A stretch of DNA of 64,000 bases, from the IMG/VR virus record IMGVR_UViG_3300020229_000001, positions 1 through 64,000 of that record; one strand, given 5' to 3'. Positions 51,201 to 59,483 of the stretch are shown in pieces (position 1 is the first letter of the stretch; each line of letters begins with the position of its first letter). A model generated the notes under the pieces. It saw only the letters and a list, made by a program, of their open reading frames with translations. It ran no database searches and was not told the DNA's origin. This DNA comes from a virus. The translations under genes and the position numbers were made by a program.

Positions 51201-52316
51201 TGGGTCGGACGTAAAAACCAATTTAGTTTGAGGACTAAATGGCTTGCGAATGTAAGTCGTCAAGTCGCTCGATGAGCCAGATAAATAAATTGGATTTGTA
51301 GAATTTTGAGCATCACGGAGCGAAGCGTAAACCTGCAAATTTACAACAGCACTTGATCCAGAGTCAACTTGCTGGGCAAAATAAGTTGTATTTATTTGCA
51401 ATGGAACTGGAAGCGGATTTGCCCCACGAATTGCAAATGTAACTTCGTTGGGAGAGTCAATCGGCACTGGAGGAACGCCATCTTTTAGCGTGACAACCGT
51501 AGAAAGCTGGGTTGGACGAGAGTCCGTAAGGTTTATCCCAGTTGAGCCAACAATAGACGACATCTTGTACGGGTTTGTCCCGTATTGAGCGTCCAACTCG
51601 TTGTCGTAAAGCTCAACTTCAGTGCTGGATATCACTCCAGTGTAGTACTTTTGCTTGTCCTCAAGGCCCGCTGGCATTGTGCCTGTAGCAGTTAGCTGAA
51701 CAGACTGCCCAGAGGATAGCTGGTGCGGGGTGCTGGAAAGTAGCGTGGTAATTGGATCAACAGCAACTGACCGAGTTGTGATCGTCACGCCATCGGGCTG
51801 GATTGTCCCGTAAGGAAAGTCGCTTTGCGCCCGGACGGTGACCAACAGTCCGTCAACGGTTGTCCCGTCTCCTAATTGCGCCCGCAATTCGCGGTTGTTG
51901 CCGTCGGTTCCAATTACCCGGATAACTTTCCCTGCATCGGCTTCATGTTCAGCAACCGCAACAAGCTGGGACGGCTGACGAATATCCATTTGAGTCGCCA
52001 CCATCCCCCGGTCGTCCCATGCCCACCCGACAGGGTTGTACATGCCCCCTTTGTTGATATTGTACTGAAAAAGCCGCCCCCTAAAGTACATTGGAGACCC
52101 ATCAACATTGACTGCCAGAGGTACTTCTATGCCTCTTGGCAGGGTTATTGTCTGCCCGTCCCATCCTGAACATACATCGACCTCAGCGTTCGTATGAAAA
52201 TAGTGCCCACTCTGCATGAGCACCTGAACAGCTTGCGTCAATTTCCGGAAAGCCTTGGGTTTGTCTGTGGTCCCGAGGATCTCAAGAATTTCGTCGATGA
52301 TTTGGGAGACAAACAT
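48258..52316 (-). CDS. Tail adaptor-like protein with very large beta-rich insert (1352 aa)
   Basis: N-terminal (1-190) and C-terminal (about 1225-1352, VKCPEITSVYDYIPLENARA, then a long helix) parts look like the helical head-tail adaptor of podoviruses. Between them lies a repetitive beta-rich region. About seven GGxGY units occur at roughly 487, 549, 619, 759, 800, 840 and 878, and LP.PL...YY units at roughly 211, 299, 386, 906, 1067 and 1145. The repeats may form a rod or decorations outside the adaptor ring. The adaptor assignment rests on position and terminal patterns. Confidence 0.65.
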   Translation of the reverse strand: MFVSQIIDEILEILGTTDKPKAFRKLTQAVQVLMQSGHYFHTNAEVDVCSGWDGQTITLPRGIEVPLAVNVDGSPMYFRGRLFQYNINKGGMYNPVGWAWDDRGMVATQMDIRQPSQLVAVAEHEADAGKVIRVIGTDGNNRELRAQLGDGTTVDGLLVTVRAQSDFPYGTIQPDGVTITTRSVAVDPITTLLSSTPHQLSSGQSVQLTATGTMPAGLEDKQKYYTGVISSTEVELYDNELDAQYGTNPYKMSSIVGSTGINLTDSRPTQLSTVVTLKDGVPPVPIDSPNEVTFAIRGANPLPVPLQINTTYFAQQVDSGSSAVVNLQVYASLRDAQNSTNPIYLSGSSSDLTTYIRKPFSPQTKLVFTSDPNYSSGDIVQANTAGGTLPQPLIIGQNYYVYVLPDELLPAVTLHNSYSDALSGSSPIALTTAGSGQNSIAKLLTATASPGTKNNISVSGLTLPPATGSGALITARVSGPITLMTLVTGGAGYTTATATISDIGGYKYAAAPNLSLVGGTYTTAASLQAILGTDVATGFSYVASIQINSGGLGYTVANLPKVVFIGGLSTGGFHAKASLVLNGSGTITGVTLLPYGSDAAASLSVNSITGSVNGINITSSGQGYLYPPRVTISAPQQLKPQLTIASPGVQNATVTSLTVNGLATNLLSATFTNTPAAPSVSTVAAGLAPLITVGGYSAAVSPTSNDTIVITPPTGVTITSISVMTGGSTPAITFSSSLPKTATASSTITTSFVSEYVVENGGSGYQNVPAVNISGGGGTGASATAVLDQFGIGKINVLTQGSGYSSSLTALITDGSSGTGTGATASVAVSAGKITGITITNYGYGYSNPQISFSPAGGGGATFSFEYTGVVTNVNVVTEGTGYTTAPTVSVLPSTGVFIQFSSTGTLPIPLVQGQSYRAENPSSGNSFTVKNADFTDVNVTSTGSGTLYLVISRTFAIGFTNYWNGDFSAITTVLPVRLQTDYELPITSPPSSVAQTYYLKAVSNFSAGVYTDSGATVLLQVQELGAGQAYYAYGARSGGIVANNEIIPSYLTYLLSGMRVKFSSTTGVLPAPLSASTVYLLSVIKGKVSITLQNGTPIVFTNLGEGYLSLDISRDFTVEPSTAVIAGNSILNTGDQVLVRANQGDTLPVPLSDSSTYYARAIGDNFVELYDTKPHATTTSSITGRIDFLSTGDTIDSIFYIDSILDPILVKSVQHIEKPLTIGYVSLYAFDYGRSNDMALIGQYHPSETNPKYRRIRIGQQSAWVRLIYRVKCPEITSVYDYIPLENARAIIAGVHAVDLEDKDFLDQAQKYWQASVMYLRSESDSMDGHAMQPPQINNITYGDGTDCVMF

Positions 52317-52322
52317 GGGCGA

Positions 52323-52685
52323 TTATCGGGACTTCAAGTTGCCTTCTTCCATCATTGAGCGCAGAAAATCTTCATCTTCGGGAGCCGCTCCACCGGGAGG
52401 CATTTCTCCGCCCATGTCGCCGCCCATGTCAGGAGGCATTTCTCCACCCCCGGGAGGCGCTCCTGCGGCCTGTTGGTTGACCTCTTTGGCAAGCTGATCG
52501 AGGCCGCTGGCCAACTGCATCACAATTTGATGCATGGTATCAAAGGCGGCTTTTGGGAGATTGATCATTACATCCCCGCCGGGTCCGCCGGGTCCGCCGG
52601 GAGGCATTGAGGGATCGCCGCCTCCGTAAGAAGGTGATGGCATGGAGCTTGGGTCGTTAGGAGGCATTGTTTTGTCGGTGGCCAT
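52323..52685 (-). CDS. Pro/Gly/Met-rich small protein
   Basis: A 120-residue protein. Pro-Gly-Met-rich ends (GGPGGPGGD, GGEMPPDMGGDMGG) flank a helix (about 42-72, AFDTMHQIVMQLASGLDQLA). Probably a small virion or assembly protein. Not recognised. Confidence 0.55.
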   Translation of the reverse strand: MATDKTMPPNDPSSMPSPSYGGGDPSMPPGGPGGPGGDVMINLPKAAFDTMHQIVMQLASGLDQLAKEVNQQAAGAPPGGGEMPPDMGGDMGGEMPPGGAAPEDEDFLRSMMEEGNLKSR

Positions 52686-52723
52686 AATGGTTGTGTGTAA
52701 AAGTCAAAATTTTCCTAAAAAAA

Positions 52724-53425
52724 TTACCATTGAAGTGGCGTCATGTACAACCAATTCATTCTGGTACATCTGCCCTCGTGCCGAATGTAATCTAAGACGT
52801 AATCAGGCAACACTATGCCTTCCGGGAGCCTTGGAATTGTCTTATTCCAGTCGTCTACAATGTTGATGATCCTGTGGGTTCGCTGAAATCTAGCTATCAG
52901 CTCGTTTGTGACGCCCATCCTAAAACAATCGTGCATTTCTACAGTGATTGTAGCCCTCGATAAGTCCGGGGCTTCTGCCGGGTTTAGTAAGTCAGCCTCA
53001 GCTCCTTCTATATCCACAAAGACCCAAGGGTTATTGCTCCCGGCAAGAGCCGCCTGAAGGCTCTGATTATTGAACTCGTTCCGAAACGTGTAATCTGAAA
53101 TCCCATTCAAGTTACACGACAGCTTGACCTGTTCCAAGCAGGCGGAATCGATGTCCACCATGAGCAAGTTTGTGCTTGGGCTTCTGAGTTTCACCCCGAC
53201 TCCATAATAGCCGTCCCCACAACCAATATTGATAAAAAGGTCGTGGTTTTTAGCCAGTTCGGAATTAATGCTTCTGTGGATTGGCTGCTCAAATGTCCCC
53301 AAAAGTTTCACAACGGAATGACCAACTCCGAAATGAGCAATGTCACTCATCTGCATCCCCATAAATGGCCCAGAGATTGCCTTTCCAAGGCAGGCGGCGT
53401 GAATCTTGCGCTCAATGTCTTCCAT
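52724..53425 (-). CDS. FkbM-like SAM-dependent methyltransferase
   Basis: A 233-residue protein from ATG 53425. The Rossmann motif I FINIGCGDGYYGVG, motif II LLMVDIDS and VFVDIEGAE match FkbM-type methyltransferases, which methylate sugar or polyketide hydroxyls. Together with the two adjacent glycosyltransferases it suggests assembly of a methylated glycan. Confidence 0.78.
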   Translation of the reverse strand: MEDIERKIHAACLGKAISGPFMGMQMSDIAHFGVGHSVVKLLGTFEQPIHRSINSELAKNHDLFINIGCGDGYYGVGVKLRSPSTNLLMVDIDSACLEQVKLSCNLNGISDYTFRNEFNNQSLQAALAGSNNPWVFVDIEGAEADLLNPAEAPDLSRATITVEMHDCFRMGVTNELIARFQRTHRIINIVDDWNKTIPRLPEGIVLPDYVLDYIRHEGRCTRMNWLYMTPLQW

Positions 53426-53426
53426 A

Positions 53427-54320
53427 TTATTCAATTAATTTTACCCAAGGTTCGATGCGGTTACTCCAGTCAAAATTTTCCCTAGCGTACTGCTGAGACC
53501 GCTCGCAGGTTTCTTTGTAGATTATCGGGTCTTGGTGCGCCAGCAAAGCAGCTCTAGCGTCTTTTACCCACTCATCTTCCGGGAGACGGCAATTGATGCC
53601 AAAATTCCCGTCAAAGTAGCCAACCCCGGCGGAGCACAAAACCAATCGGCCAGCAGCCGCCGCTTCCATCATGGGCAGTCCGCAGGCTTCATAGCTAGAG
53701 GGCAACAAAAGAGCGTCTATCGTCTGGTAGAACGAAGCCATGCACAAATGATGCATGAAATTGTGGTCTTTAAACTCAAGCGGCAACCCATCCAGCACCC
53801 TTGGGATAAGTTCTTTTCGTTTGCAGTCAACTCCATCAGGACGGTTATGGAACAGCGCCCCGGCGTACCCGGCAATCTTCACTGCATTGCCTATAGGCGA
53901 GTAGAAAAAGTCAAAATCAATGCCGTTGAGTACGACATCTGGAATTCGCGTCAGCCCAAACTGCTGACTAGACGATACCAGCGACTCGTGGACAGCTCCG
54001 TAGGCTTTCAGGCCGTCAAACATCTCAGGACCAGCAGCCATGACTGCTTTGTGGATGTCGTCGTCGGCGTGAGCAACCGTAATGATCCGCTCTTTTGGAA
54101 TTCCAAAAGTCTGCATCAAAACAGGAACCTGCGGAGGGTTTGTGTACCAGTACTCAAACTTTTGCCGCAAGTACTCTATCTCAAGAGCACTGTAGCTCAG
54201 ATTCCAGTCGAGAATGTGAGAGTAAATACCATGCTCCCACAGCCTTTTAATGAGGGCATTGTGGATTGTTCCAAACGCCCAAGCGTTCCGCGTAAAAAAC
54301 AGGACAGAACGGCTATACAT
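53427..54320 (-). CDS. GT-B glycosyltransferase (GT4-like)
   Basis: A 297-residue protein. The C-terminal donor domain holds SSYEACGLPMMEAAAAGRLVL, the E-x7-E region of family 4 enzymes. The N-terminal acceptor domain is alpha/beta. It overlaps the next glycosyltransferase gene by eight bases. It transfers a sugar to an unknown acceptor; fibre proteins or a host glycan are possible. Confidence 0.8.
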   Translation of the reverse strand: MYSRSVLFFTRNAWAFGTIHNALIKRLWEHGIYSHILDWNLSYSALEIEYLRQKFEYWYTNPPQVPVLMQTFGIPKERIITVAHADDDIHKAVMAAGPEMFDGLKAYGAVHESLVSSSQQFGLTRIPDVVLNGIDFDFFYSPIGNAVKIAGYAGALFHNRPDGVDCKRKELIPRVLDGLPLEFKDHNFMHHLCMASFYQTIDALLLPSSYEACGLPMMEAAAAGRLVLCSAGVGYFDGNFGINCRLPEDEWVKDARAALLAHQDPIIYKETCERSQQYARENFDWSNRIEPWVKLIE

Positions 54321-55455
54321 ACAGGCTCTTGTAATCCAACCCGAGCGAAGTCAATGGTCTGTCGTGCAACTCGTACCAGCCTTTGCCGTGCATTACGTCC
54401 GAGAAATCGGCAAACGCCCGTTCAAACTTGGGGCGCACCGCATCGAGCGAGAAATTGTCCTGAGCAAAACGAATCATTCGGTCCCGGTTAATAGTTGGAA
54501 CAAGCCTAATGGCCCGGAGGATATCTCCCATTGTGTTGCACCTAAATCCATTCACGCCATCAACGATATATTCTGTCATTGCCCCCGAGTCAGTACAGAC
54601 CGGGACACAGCCCGACAGCATTGATTCAACGGCAGTTCCGCCAAACGGCTCCCAGTATGTTGAGAGGAGGAATGAAAACGATGCCTCCCCTAGTAGGCGC
54701 TTTCGCGTCTCAAGGTCTGCGTATCCAATGTACTCGACGTGATCTGGCCATTTCTCGTACCCCACGTCCCGTGGGCCTCCCTGCCCGGCCACGACCAGTT
54801 TAATGCCAGCCCGGAACGAAGCCTCAATTGCGATATCAACGCCTTTATTTGGGCCGATGCGGCCCAGCGCAACGGCATAAGGCTGACGCTCGCTTTTTGC
54901 CTCAAAGTCTCGAAGATCAAAATAGTTTGGGACAACACGTCCATACCATTCTGGGTTGCAATAAGCGACAGTTTGCGTCCCGGCAAAAGCCGCCTTGAGC
55001 GGATAGGACTCGTAGCATCTAAATTGAGCAAAAGCGTACCCAGAGCCAATCCCGGGTTCCACGATGATCAGATCGCCGTCTTTGTTTGCGTCATGCGCGG
55101 ACTGAGCCGTGCCGCCCCAAAAGCACAAAACAAAGTCTCCCCGTTGCTTTCGAGCGTAGATCTCTTTACCAGCGTTTTCGTTAAACGTCTTGTGGGCGTG
55201 GTCGTCGATTGAATGTTTAAACAACCCCTTTTTCCAATCGTACCCCCCGTAAGCCTTTTTGAGAGTTTCGTTGTCGGTGACCGTCACCTGCTCGTCGGCA
55301 TCCGTCACAGAGTCTTTGTGGCCGTAGTGAATTGTCTTATAGCCACGTCCCTTGAACATGGTCAGAAACTTACGCACCTTTTGGGTAAAGGCGCACGCTA
55401 CATAGTCAGCGTTGGAAATTGTATGTGGAAGTCCAAGGCAATGTATCTGAGTCAT
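54313..55455 (-). CDS. GT-B glycosyltransferase (GT4-like)
   Basis: A 380-residue protein. ALGRIGPNKGVDIAIEA in the donor domain, LLSTYWEPFGGTAVESMLSGC with the E-x7-E motif, then SGAMTEYIVDGVNGF match GT4 family enzymes. Longer and more complete than its downstream neighbour. It begins at an ATGA overlap with the cupin gene. Confidence 0.83.
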   Translation of the reverse strand: MTQIHCLGLPHTISNADYVACAFTQKVRKFLTMFKGRGYKTIHYGHKDSVTDADEQVTVTDNETLKKAYGGYDWKKGLFKHSIDDHAHKTFNENAGKEIYARKQRGDFVLCFWGGTAQSAHDANKDGDLIIVEPGIGSGYAFAQFRCYESYPLKAAFAGTQTVAYCNPEWYGRVVPNYFDLRDFEAKSERQPYAVALGRIGPNKGVDIAIEASFRAGIKLVVAGQGGPRDVGYEKWPDHVEYIGYADLETRKRLLGEASFSFLLSTYWEPFGGTAVESMLSGCVPVCTDSGAMTEYIVDGVNGFRCNTMGDILRAIRLVPTINRDRMIRFAQDNFSLDAVRPKFERAFADFSDVMHGKGWYELHDRPLTSLGLDYKSLYV

Positions 55456-55718
55456 TTAATAATGTTTACAATCCGGCTGTTGGGTTCGAGAGCTATGAAC
55501 TCATGCTCTTGATTGGCTGGAAGATCAATAACTTTACCACACTCTACATCGTCTGTCCAGTTTCCTGCTGTGACTCGTATTTTGCCCTTAGCCACAATCG
55601 TGATGTGAGCAGTTGCGTCATCATGCCTGTGCATGGGAAGAACGTCCCCTACCTCAGGAAAATCGTAAATAGCCCCTTTTAATTTCCCAAACGCAATTGG
55701 GATTGAAGTCACTATCAT
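55452..55718 (-). CDS. Small cupin protein
   Basis: An 88-residue single-domain cupin. Motif 1 is MHRHDDATAHITIVAKGKIRV and motif 2 LPANQEHEFIAL, with His residues to bind a metal. In glycan pathways such cupins can be epimerases or isomerases (inference). ATGA overlaps on both sides. Confidence 0.75.
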   Translation of the reverse strand: MIVTSIPIAFGKLKGAIYDFPEVGDVLPMHRHDDATAHITIVAKGKIRVTAGNWTDDVECGKVIDLPANQEHEFIALEPNSRIVNIIK

Positions 55719-55939
55719 ACCACCGTAGGAGTTGCATCAGTATTAACTGGAGGCTCAACAGGTGGTGCTGGTGGGATTTCAACAAATTGAGTGCCATCCC
55801 ATGTGTGCGTTGATGGAGACACTCCTGCGGGACAATTCACCCAAAAAAACTCAGGTTCCGTAACTGGAAACTGCGCCTCGGATGTTTGTAAAAAACAATA
55901 CGGTTGTTCTGCGTATATTGTGGAGATTAATGCGAACAT
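55715..55939 (-). CDS. Small fibre-associated hypothetical protein
   Basis: A 74-residue protein from ATG 55939 (an upstream frame start is less likely). AEQPYCFLQTSEAQFPVTEP, THTWDGTQFVEIPPAP resembles small proteins at the end of phage fibre genes. Pro-rich tail. Possible fibre chaperone or tip subunit. Confidence 0.5.
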   Translation of the reverse strand: MFALISTIYAEQPYCFLQTSEAQFPVTEPEFFWVNCPAGVSPSTHTWDGTQFVEIPPAPPVEPPVNTDATPTVV

Positions 55940-55944
55940 AATTT

Positions 55945-56985
55945 TTACCATTGAACGATAACTGCACCTTTACCCGCACCGCTGCCAGCCGCACCAACAG
56001 TCACAGAGTTTGAGTAAGTATTGCCTGACGTGACGGCAATCGTATAGGTTGCGTACCCACCTCCTCCACCATCACTCCCTGCACCGAACTGGGTGGTATC
56101 ACCAGAACCACCAAATCCAGCTCCTCTACCCGGGAGTGCTATAGGACTATTGGCAATAACGACCATACTTCCATATCCGCCTCCTCCAATACCACACCCC
56201 CCGCCAATATACCCTGATCCCGGGTAACACCCACCCCAAGAGCCATATCCATTACCCCCGCCGCCATACCCGCCGCTTGTACCAGTGCCATTTGTTTGGG
56301 AAACGGTGCCAGAGGATGATCCTGTACCTCCCGTACCAGCCCCCAACCCAACCCCAGCCACAGCAGCCACAGAACCACCGCTTCCTGTTCCGCCACCGCT
56401 AATCCCGCCACCCGCAGTTATTGTAGTTCCCCCGATGGAGCAAGTGGATGCGCCCCCGTTGGTAGACCCACCGCCACCGCCGATCACTGTTATCTGGACG
56501 CTTGTGACCCCAGTAGGGACAGTCCAAGATTGGTTTGCACCTACCGTATCAAAAATTTTGATCCCGCCGCCGCCGCCGCCGCCGCTTGCCGAGGAGTTAA
56601 TCGTGATTGCTCCAGCCCCATTGGTGATCGTTACGTTCGTTCCTGCCGTAATGGTAGCAAGAGTGTATCCAGTGGCGTTACCGATTGGGATCTGCCCATT
56701 AGCCGGTGTGGCAGTAAGGCCAGTGCCGCCTTTACCAACCGTCACGGTAGCAAGCGTTGCGGCAATCGTTCCACCTTGGGCTTCACTCGTAGCGGTCGCA
56801 GTAGATCCGGTAACGTCACCGGTCAATATGACGCGAGCGGGATCTTGCACCGCAGCAGACTCCGTTTTAACGTAAAGCCGTCCGGTGAATTTGTTTTCGG
56901 CAAGTTCACCAGCAACCAGTGCCGACGCAAGCGGCGCGGTGGCCGACCCAGCAGTTGAATTTGTTTTTGGAATAAGCGCGGCCAT
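55945..56985 (-). CDS. Gly-rich tail fibre or adhesin
   Basis: A 346-residue protein. N-terminal ALVAGELAENKFTGRLYVKT is a fibre anchor pattern. VGKGGTGLTATPANGQIPIGNATGYTLATIT is a typical fibre repeat. From about 135 it becomes Gly-rich (GGGGNGYGSWGGCYPGSGY, GGGGYATYTIAVT), as in polyglycine tip adhesins. It would bind the host surface. It lies two bases from the collagen-like fibre gene. Confidence 0.78.
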   Translation of the reverse strand: MAALIPKTNSTAGSATAPLASALVAGELAENKFTGRLYVKTESAAVQDPARVILTGDVTGSTATATSEAQGGTIAATLATVTVGKGGTGLTATPANGQIPIGNATGYTLATITAGTNVTITNGAGAITINSSASGGGGGGGIKIFDTVGANQSWTVPTGVTSVQITVIGGGGGSTNGGASTCSIGGTTITAGGGISGGGTGSGGSVAAVAGVGLGAGTGGTGSSSGTVSQTNGTGTSGGYGGGGNGYGSWGGCYPGSGYIGGGCGIGGGGYGSMVVIANSPIALPGRGAGFGGSGDTTQFGAGSDGGGGGYATYTIAVTSGNTYSNSVTVGAAGSGAGKGAVIVQW

Positions 56986-56987
56986 AA

Positions 56988-58202
56988 TTAGTAAGTCCCA
57001 AATGCGGTTTGAGTGAGTACGTTATCACGAACAGACACAGACGTTGTCAAATACAAAGTATTCCCGTCCCATTCTGCGGCGTTGGCTTGAGGAGAAGCCA
57101 TCAAAGTTGCAGGCGTTTGAAAATAAAACGGAGCTTGGTTGGCAGAAGCGCCATTTGCCCTAAATGTCTGCGGGCCTGTATATGTATTTGCCCCAAGGCT
57201 TTGAACTCCTGTCGCTCCATTATAACCTGTCCCGCCTTGATACCCGGTTGCCCCCAGCCCGGTAGCTCCCTGAAAACCCGTCGCGCCCAGCCCGGTCGCC
57301 CCTTGAAAACCCTGAGTCCCAATACCCGTGCTTCCTTGAAGGCCCGTCGCGCCCAGCCCAGTCGCTCCTTGAAAACCCTGAGTCCCAATACCCGTGCTTC
57401 CTTGAAGGCCCGTCGCGCCCAGCCCAGTCGCTCCTTGAAATCCAGCACCTGTACTGCCTTGGTATCCTGTCGCGCCCGGTGATCCAATTCCAGTAGCGCC
57501 CGTAGCCCCAGCGGGTCCGTTGGCTGGCCCTGTGGCCCCTTGATAACCCGTAGCGCCCTGAAATCCAGAGCCTGTACTTCCCTGCAATCCTACCCCAGTT
57601 GCGCCTTGATAACCAGTTGCACCGACTCCAGTTGCGCCAATTCCAGTGCTGCCGCGAAGCCCAGTACTGCCTTGATACCCCGTACTTCCGTCGTTGCCAG
57701 CAACTCCAATACCTGTGCTGCCCTGATACCCGGTGCTGCCTTGATAACCTGTTGCTCCAGCGCCAGTTGCGCCAATTCCTGTACTTCCTTGCAACCCTGT
57801 ACTGCCTTGATACCCGGTACTTCCGTTGTAACCAGTTGCGCCTGACCCAGTTGAGCCACGAAGCCCAACCCCGGTCGCCCCTTGGTAGCCTGTACTCCCC
57901 TGATACCCAGTCGCCCCGATGATGCTTGAAGCTTGAAGCGCCCTGATAAAGTAGCACATCAAGCCCTCGCCTTCATTTCGAGGAACCCCAAAAACTGTTG
58001 CGCTTTGAGTGGGATCGCAAGTAGTCCAGACCACCTTTCCGCTCACTACGGATTTTTGCACCGTCCCGTACAGTGCCTGCGTTAAATTTGAGATCAGGCT
58101 CGGGACAGATTCTGCCGATACGCTCGGGTATGGAACCTCCGGGGCGCAGGCGGCGTAGTATGCGGAATTTTGCCCAAATGGACTATTGCAATCGCAGCTC
58201 AT
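56988..58202 (-). CDS. Collagen-like tail fibre with shared N-terminal anchor
   Basis: A 404-residue protein. Residues 1 to about 95 are clearly homologous to the start of the fibre at 1-2265 ([35 protein letters not shown]). From about 95 to 330 Gly-X-Y collagen repeats follow ([10 protein letters not shown] and similar, Thr common at Y). A C-terminal globular tip (about 335-404) ends [11 protein letters not shown]. It probably trimerises as a triple helix and presents a receptor tip. Different distal parts on the same anchor suggest fibre swapping. Confidence 0.85.
   Translation of the reverse strand: MSCDCNSPFGQNSAYYAACAPEVPYPSVSAESVPSLISNLTQALYGTVQKSVVSGKVVWTTCDPTQSATVFGVPRNEGEGLMCYFIRALQASSIIGATGYQGSTGYQGATGVGLRGSTGSGATGYNGSTGYQGSTGLQGSTGIGATGAGATGYQGSTGYQGSTGIGVAGNDGSTGYQGSTGLRGSTGIGATGVGATGYQGATGVGLQGSTGSGFQGATGYQGATGPANGPAGATGATGIGSPGATGYQGSTGAGFQGATGLGATGLQGSTGIGTQGFQGATGLGATGLQGSTGIGTQGFQGATGLGATGFQGATGLGATGYQGGTGYNGATGVQSLGANTYTGPQTFRANGASANQAPFYFQTPATLMASPQANAAEWDGNTLYLTTSVSVRDNVLTQTAFGTY
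57206..57921 (-). repeat. Collagen-coding minisatellite
   Basis: DNA encoding Gly-X-Y triplets. A 66-bp unit (22 residues) is clearly repeated, for example starting at 57303 and 57369. The reading frame is kept, so length changes would add or remove whole triplets. Confidence 0.78.
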
Positions 58203-58203
58203 G

Positions 58204-58467
58204 TTAATGGTTCTCTCTTTGTTTAAGGGCAGAAACCGCAGTTATGGCGTCTTGCTCGCATGCAGCGTAACGAGCCGCAGAATGCCATGTCTCATTGCCC
58301 GCTGCTGTGTACGTCTGGCCCGGGGACAGCCTCAAGATTCCGCTGGGCGGAAACACTGAGTCCCGAGGAACTGAGGAAACGCTGGTGCAGGAGGTCTGCG
58401 CGACCGTCATCGCCAGCAGAGCGAGCCTTGAGGATTTGATTCTGAACGTCGTCACAATAATTTTCAA
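58204..58467 (-). CDS. Spanin-like small lipoprotein candidate
   Basis: An 87-residue protein. A basic start, hydrophobic [13 protein letters not shown] with a Cys at the end of the signal-like stretch (weak lipobox), then [18 protein letters not shown] and [18 protein letters not shown]. It overlaps the gene at 58292 in another frame, like Rz1 within Rz. It may be an outer-membrane spanin. The lipobox is poor, so this is tentative. Confidence 0.5.
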   Translation of the reverse strand: MKIIVTTFRIKSSRLALLAMTVAQTSCTSVSSVPRDSVFPPSGILRLSPGQTYTAAGNETWHSAARYAACEQDAITAVSALKQRENH

Positions 58468-58558
58468 TGTCTCGTTCCAGCTCCCATTTGGCCCGGACCG
58501 ATTTGATGTTTAGGAAAGCCTCAAGAGACTTTAGGATCGACAGGAGCAGCGGTAGCAT
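58292..58558 (-). CDS. Spanin-like inner partner candidate
   Basis: An 88-residue protein. A hydrophobic start (LPLLLSILKSLEAFL) is followed by a helical domain ([20 protein letters not shown]). It overlaps both the holin-like gene upstream and the lipoprotein-like gene downstream, as Rz genes do. The tail past the overlap is read in a frame shared with the lipoprotein gene and may not be conserved. Confidence 0.48.
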   Translation of the reverse strand: MLPLLLSILKSLEAFLNIKSVRAKWELERDIENYCDDVQNQILKARSAGDDGRADLLHQRFLSSSGLSVSAQRNLEAVPGPDVHSSGQ

Positions 58559-58727
58559 TGGTCTTTTCCTTGCGAACGACGTTAATGACGCCCATTAGCG
58601 CCAACCCGGCAGAAATGATGGACTCCGCGAGGTCTGGGCGTAACTTAACTCCGAGACCAGTGATTAGAGAGATGACTCCACGCCAAGTGGATGGCTCGTT
58701 AAGTCGTTCAGTGATGTATTGAATCAT
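58521..58727 (-). CDS. Small holin-like protein
   Basis: A 68-residue protein. RLNEPSTWRGVISLITGLGV, then LAESIISAGLALMGVINVVRK gives one or two membrane helices and a basic tail, matching small phage holin-like proteins found after endolysins. Four-base overlap with the endolysin gene. Not related by sequence to the 3TM holin of the left module. Confidence 0.62.
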   Translation of the reverse strand: MIQYITERLNEPSTWRGVISLITGLGVKLRPDLAESIISAGLALMGVINVVRKEKTNATAAPVDPKVS

Positions 58728-59245
58728 ACAATTATGGTTTTTTTGAGGTCAGAAACTCGGTTTAGCCATCCGTTTTTGGCGTAGTTATATTCAGGCTTTG
58801 CCTTGCAAAGCGCAACGTAGAACTGTTCTTTCTTTTGGCAGTATGCTAATGCCACCTCTGTGGGCGTTTTGAGCGTGCAGGCCGTAATTGCAGCTCCAAT
58901 GGTAGCAGGACCAATGATGCCGTCATCTTTGGCTCCTACGGTGCGTTGGAGCAGTAAAACACCTTGATGCACCCCGGAATTAACGCAGGCGTCAAAATAT
59001 GCAAGCGACAATGGCCAAGGTAGCTTGTCGGCCTTGCAGTCGAGCCATTCCTGCCAGTAAATTGCGGTCGCCATCTCCTCGTTGAGGTTTTCCACGTCCA
59101 CCCCCTTATGGCTACGGGCATCAATCCCGTATTTCGTGAGGCCACCCGGGTCCCGGGGGTCATGCTCACTGAGCACCTTGCCACGAGACATCACGTTCTC
59201 GTGTTCAAAGATGAACTTCATGGCATTTTTAAAATCATTTGTCAT
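58724..59245 (-). CDS. Endolysin, GH108 family (copy B)
   Basis: A 173-residue protein from ATG 59245, with GGAAGGAG upstream. FIFEHEN (Glu14, His15, Glu16), DPGG at 32-35 and TKYGIDARSHKG match copy A and GH108 muramidases. YFDACVNSG, then DGIIGPAT complete the pattern. It cleaves peptidoglycan at lysis. Confidence 0.87.
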   Translation of the reverse strand: MTNDFKNAMKFIFEHENVMSRGKVLSEHDPRDPGGLTKYGIDARSHKGVDVENLNEEMATAIYWQEWLDCKADKLPWPLSLAYFDACVNSGVHQGVLLLQRTVGAKDDGIIGPATIGAAITACTLKTPTEVALAYCQKKEQFYVALCKAKPEYNYAKNGWLNRVSDLKKTIIV

Positions 59246-59481
59246 TGTGCGCTCCTTCCAAGAACTTTTGCCCATAACTCTTTGCGGTCTCGCTCGCACT
59301 CAAGAATTGCTTCTTTAAGGTCGTTAATTTGATCGCCGAGAGCCTTCATATGCTGATTTCGCTCTTCGTTTAGCCTTGTGATTAACCCTTTATTCATTTG
59401 CTGGATAAAGCCAATCGCGACGCAGGCCATTAAAAACGGAAGCCCTTGGTTTTTTGACGCTTCTATGAGTAATTCGTTCAT
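59242..59481 (-). CDS. TM plus coiled-coil lysis-region protein
   Basis: A 79-residue protein. One membrane helix (about 13-30, GLPFLMACVAIGFIQQM) is followed by a coiled coil (ERNQHMKALGDQINDLKEAI). This resembles i-spanin or BhlA/UviB-like holin layout. It overlaps the endolysin start by four bases. Its exact lysis role is not certain. Confidence 0.5.
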   Translation of the reverse strand: MNELLIEASKNQGLPFLMACVAIGFIQQMNKGLITRLNEERNQHMKALGDQINDLKEAILECERDRKELWAKVLGRSAQ

Positions 59482-59483
59482 AA

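Noticed and set aside
57220-57957. Alternative frame in the smaller collagen gene
   Set aside because: Shadow of the repeat; the true frame has the anchor and tip domains.
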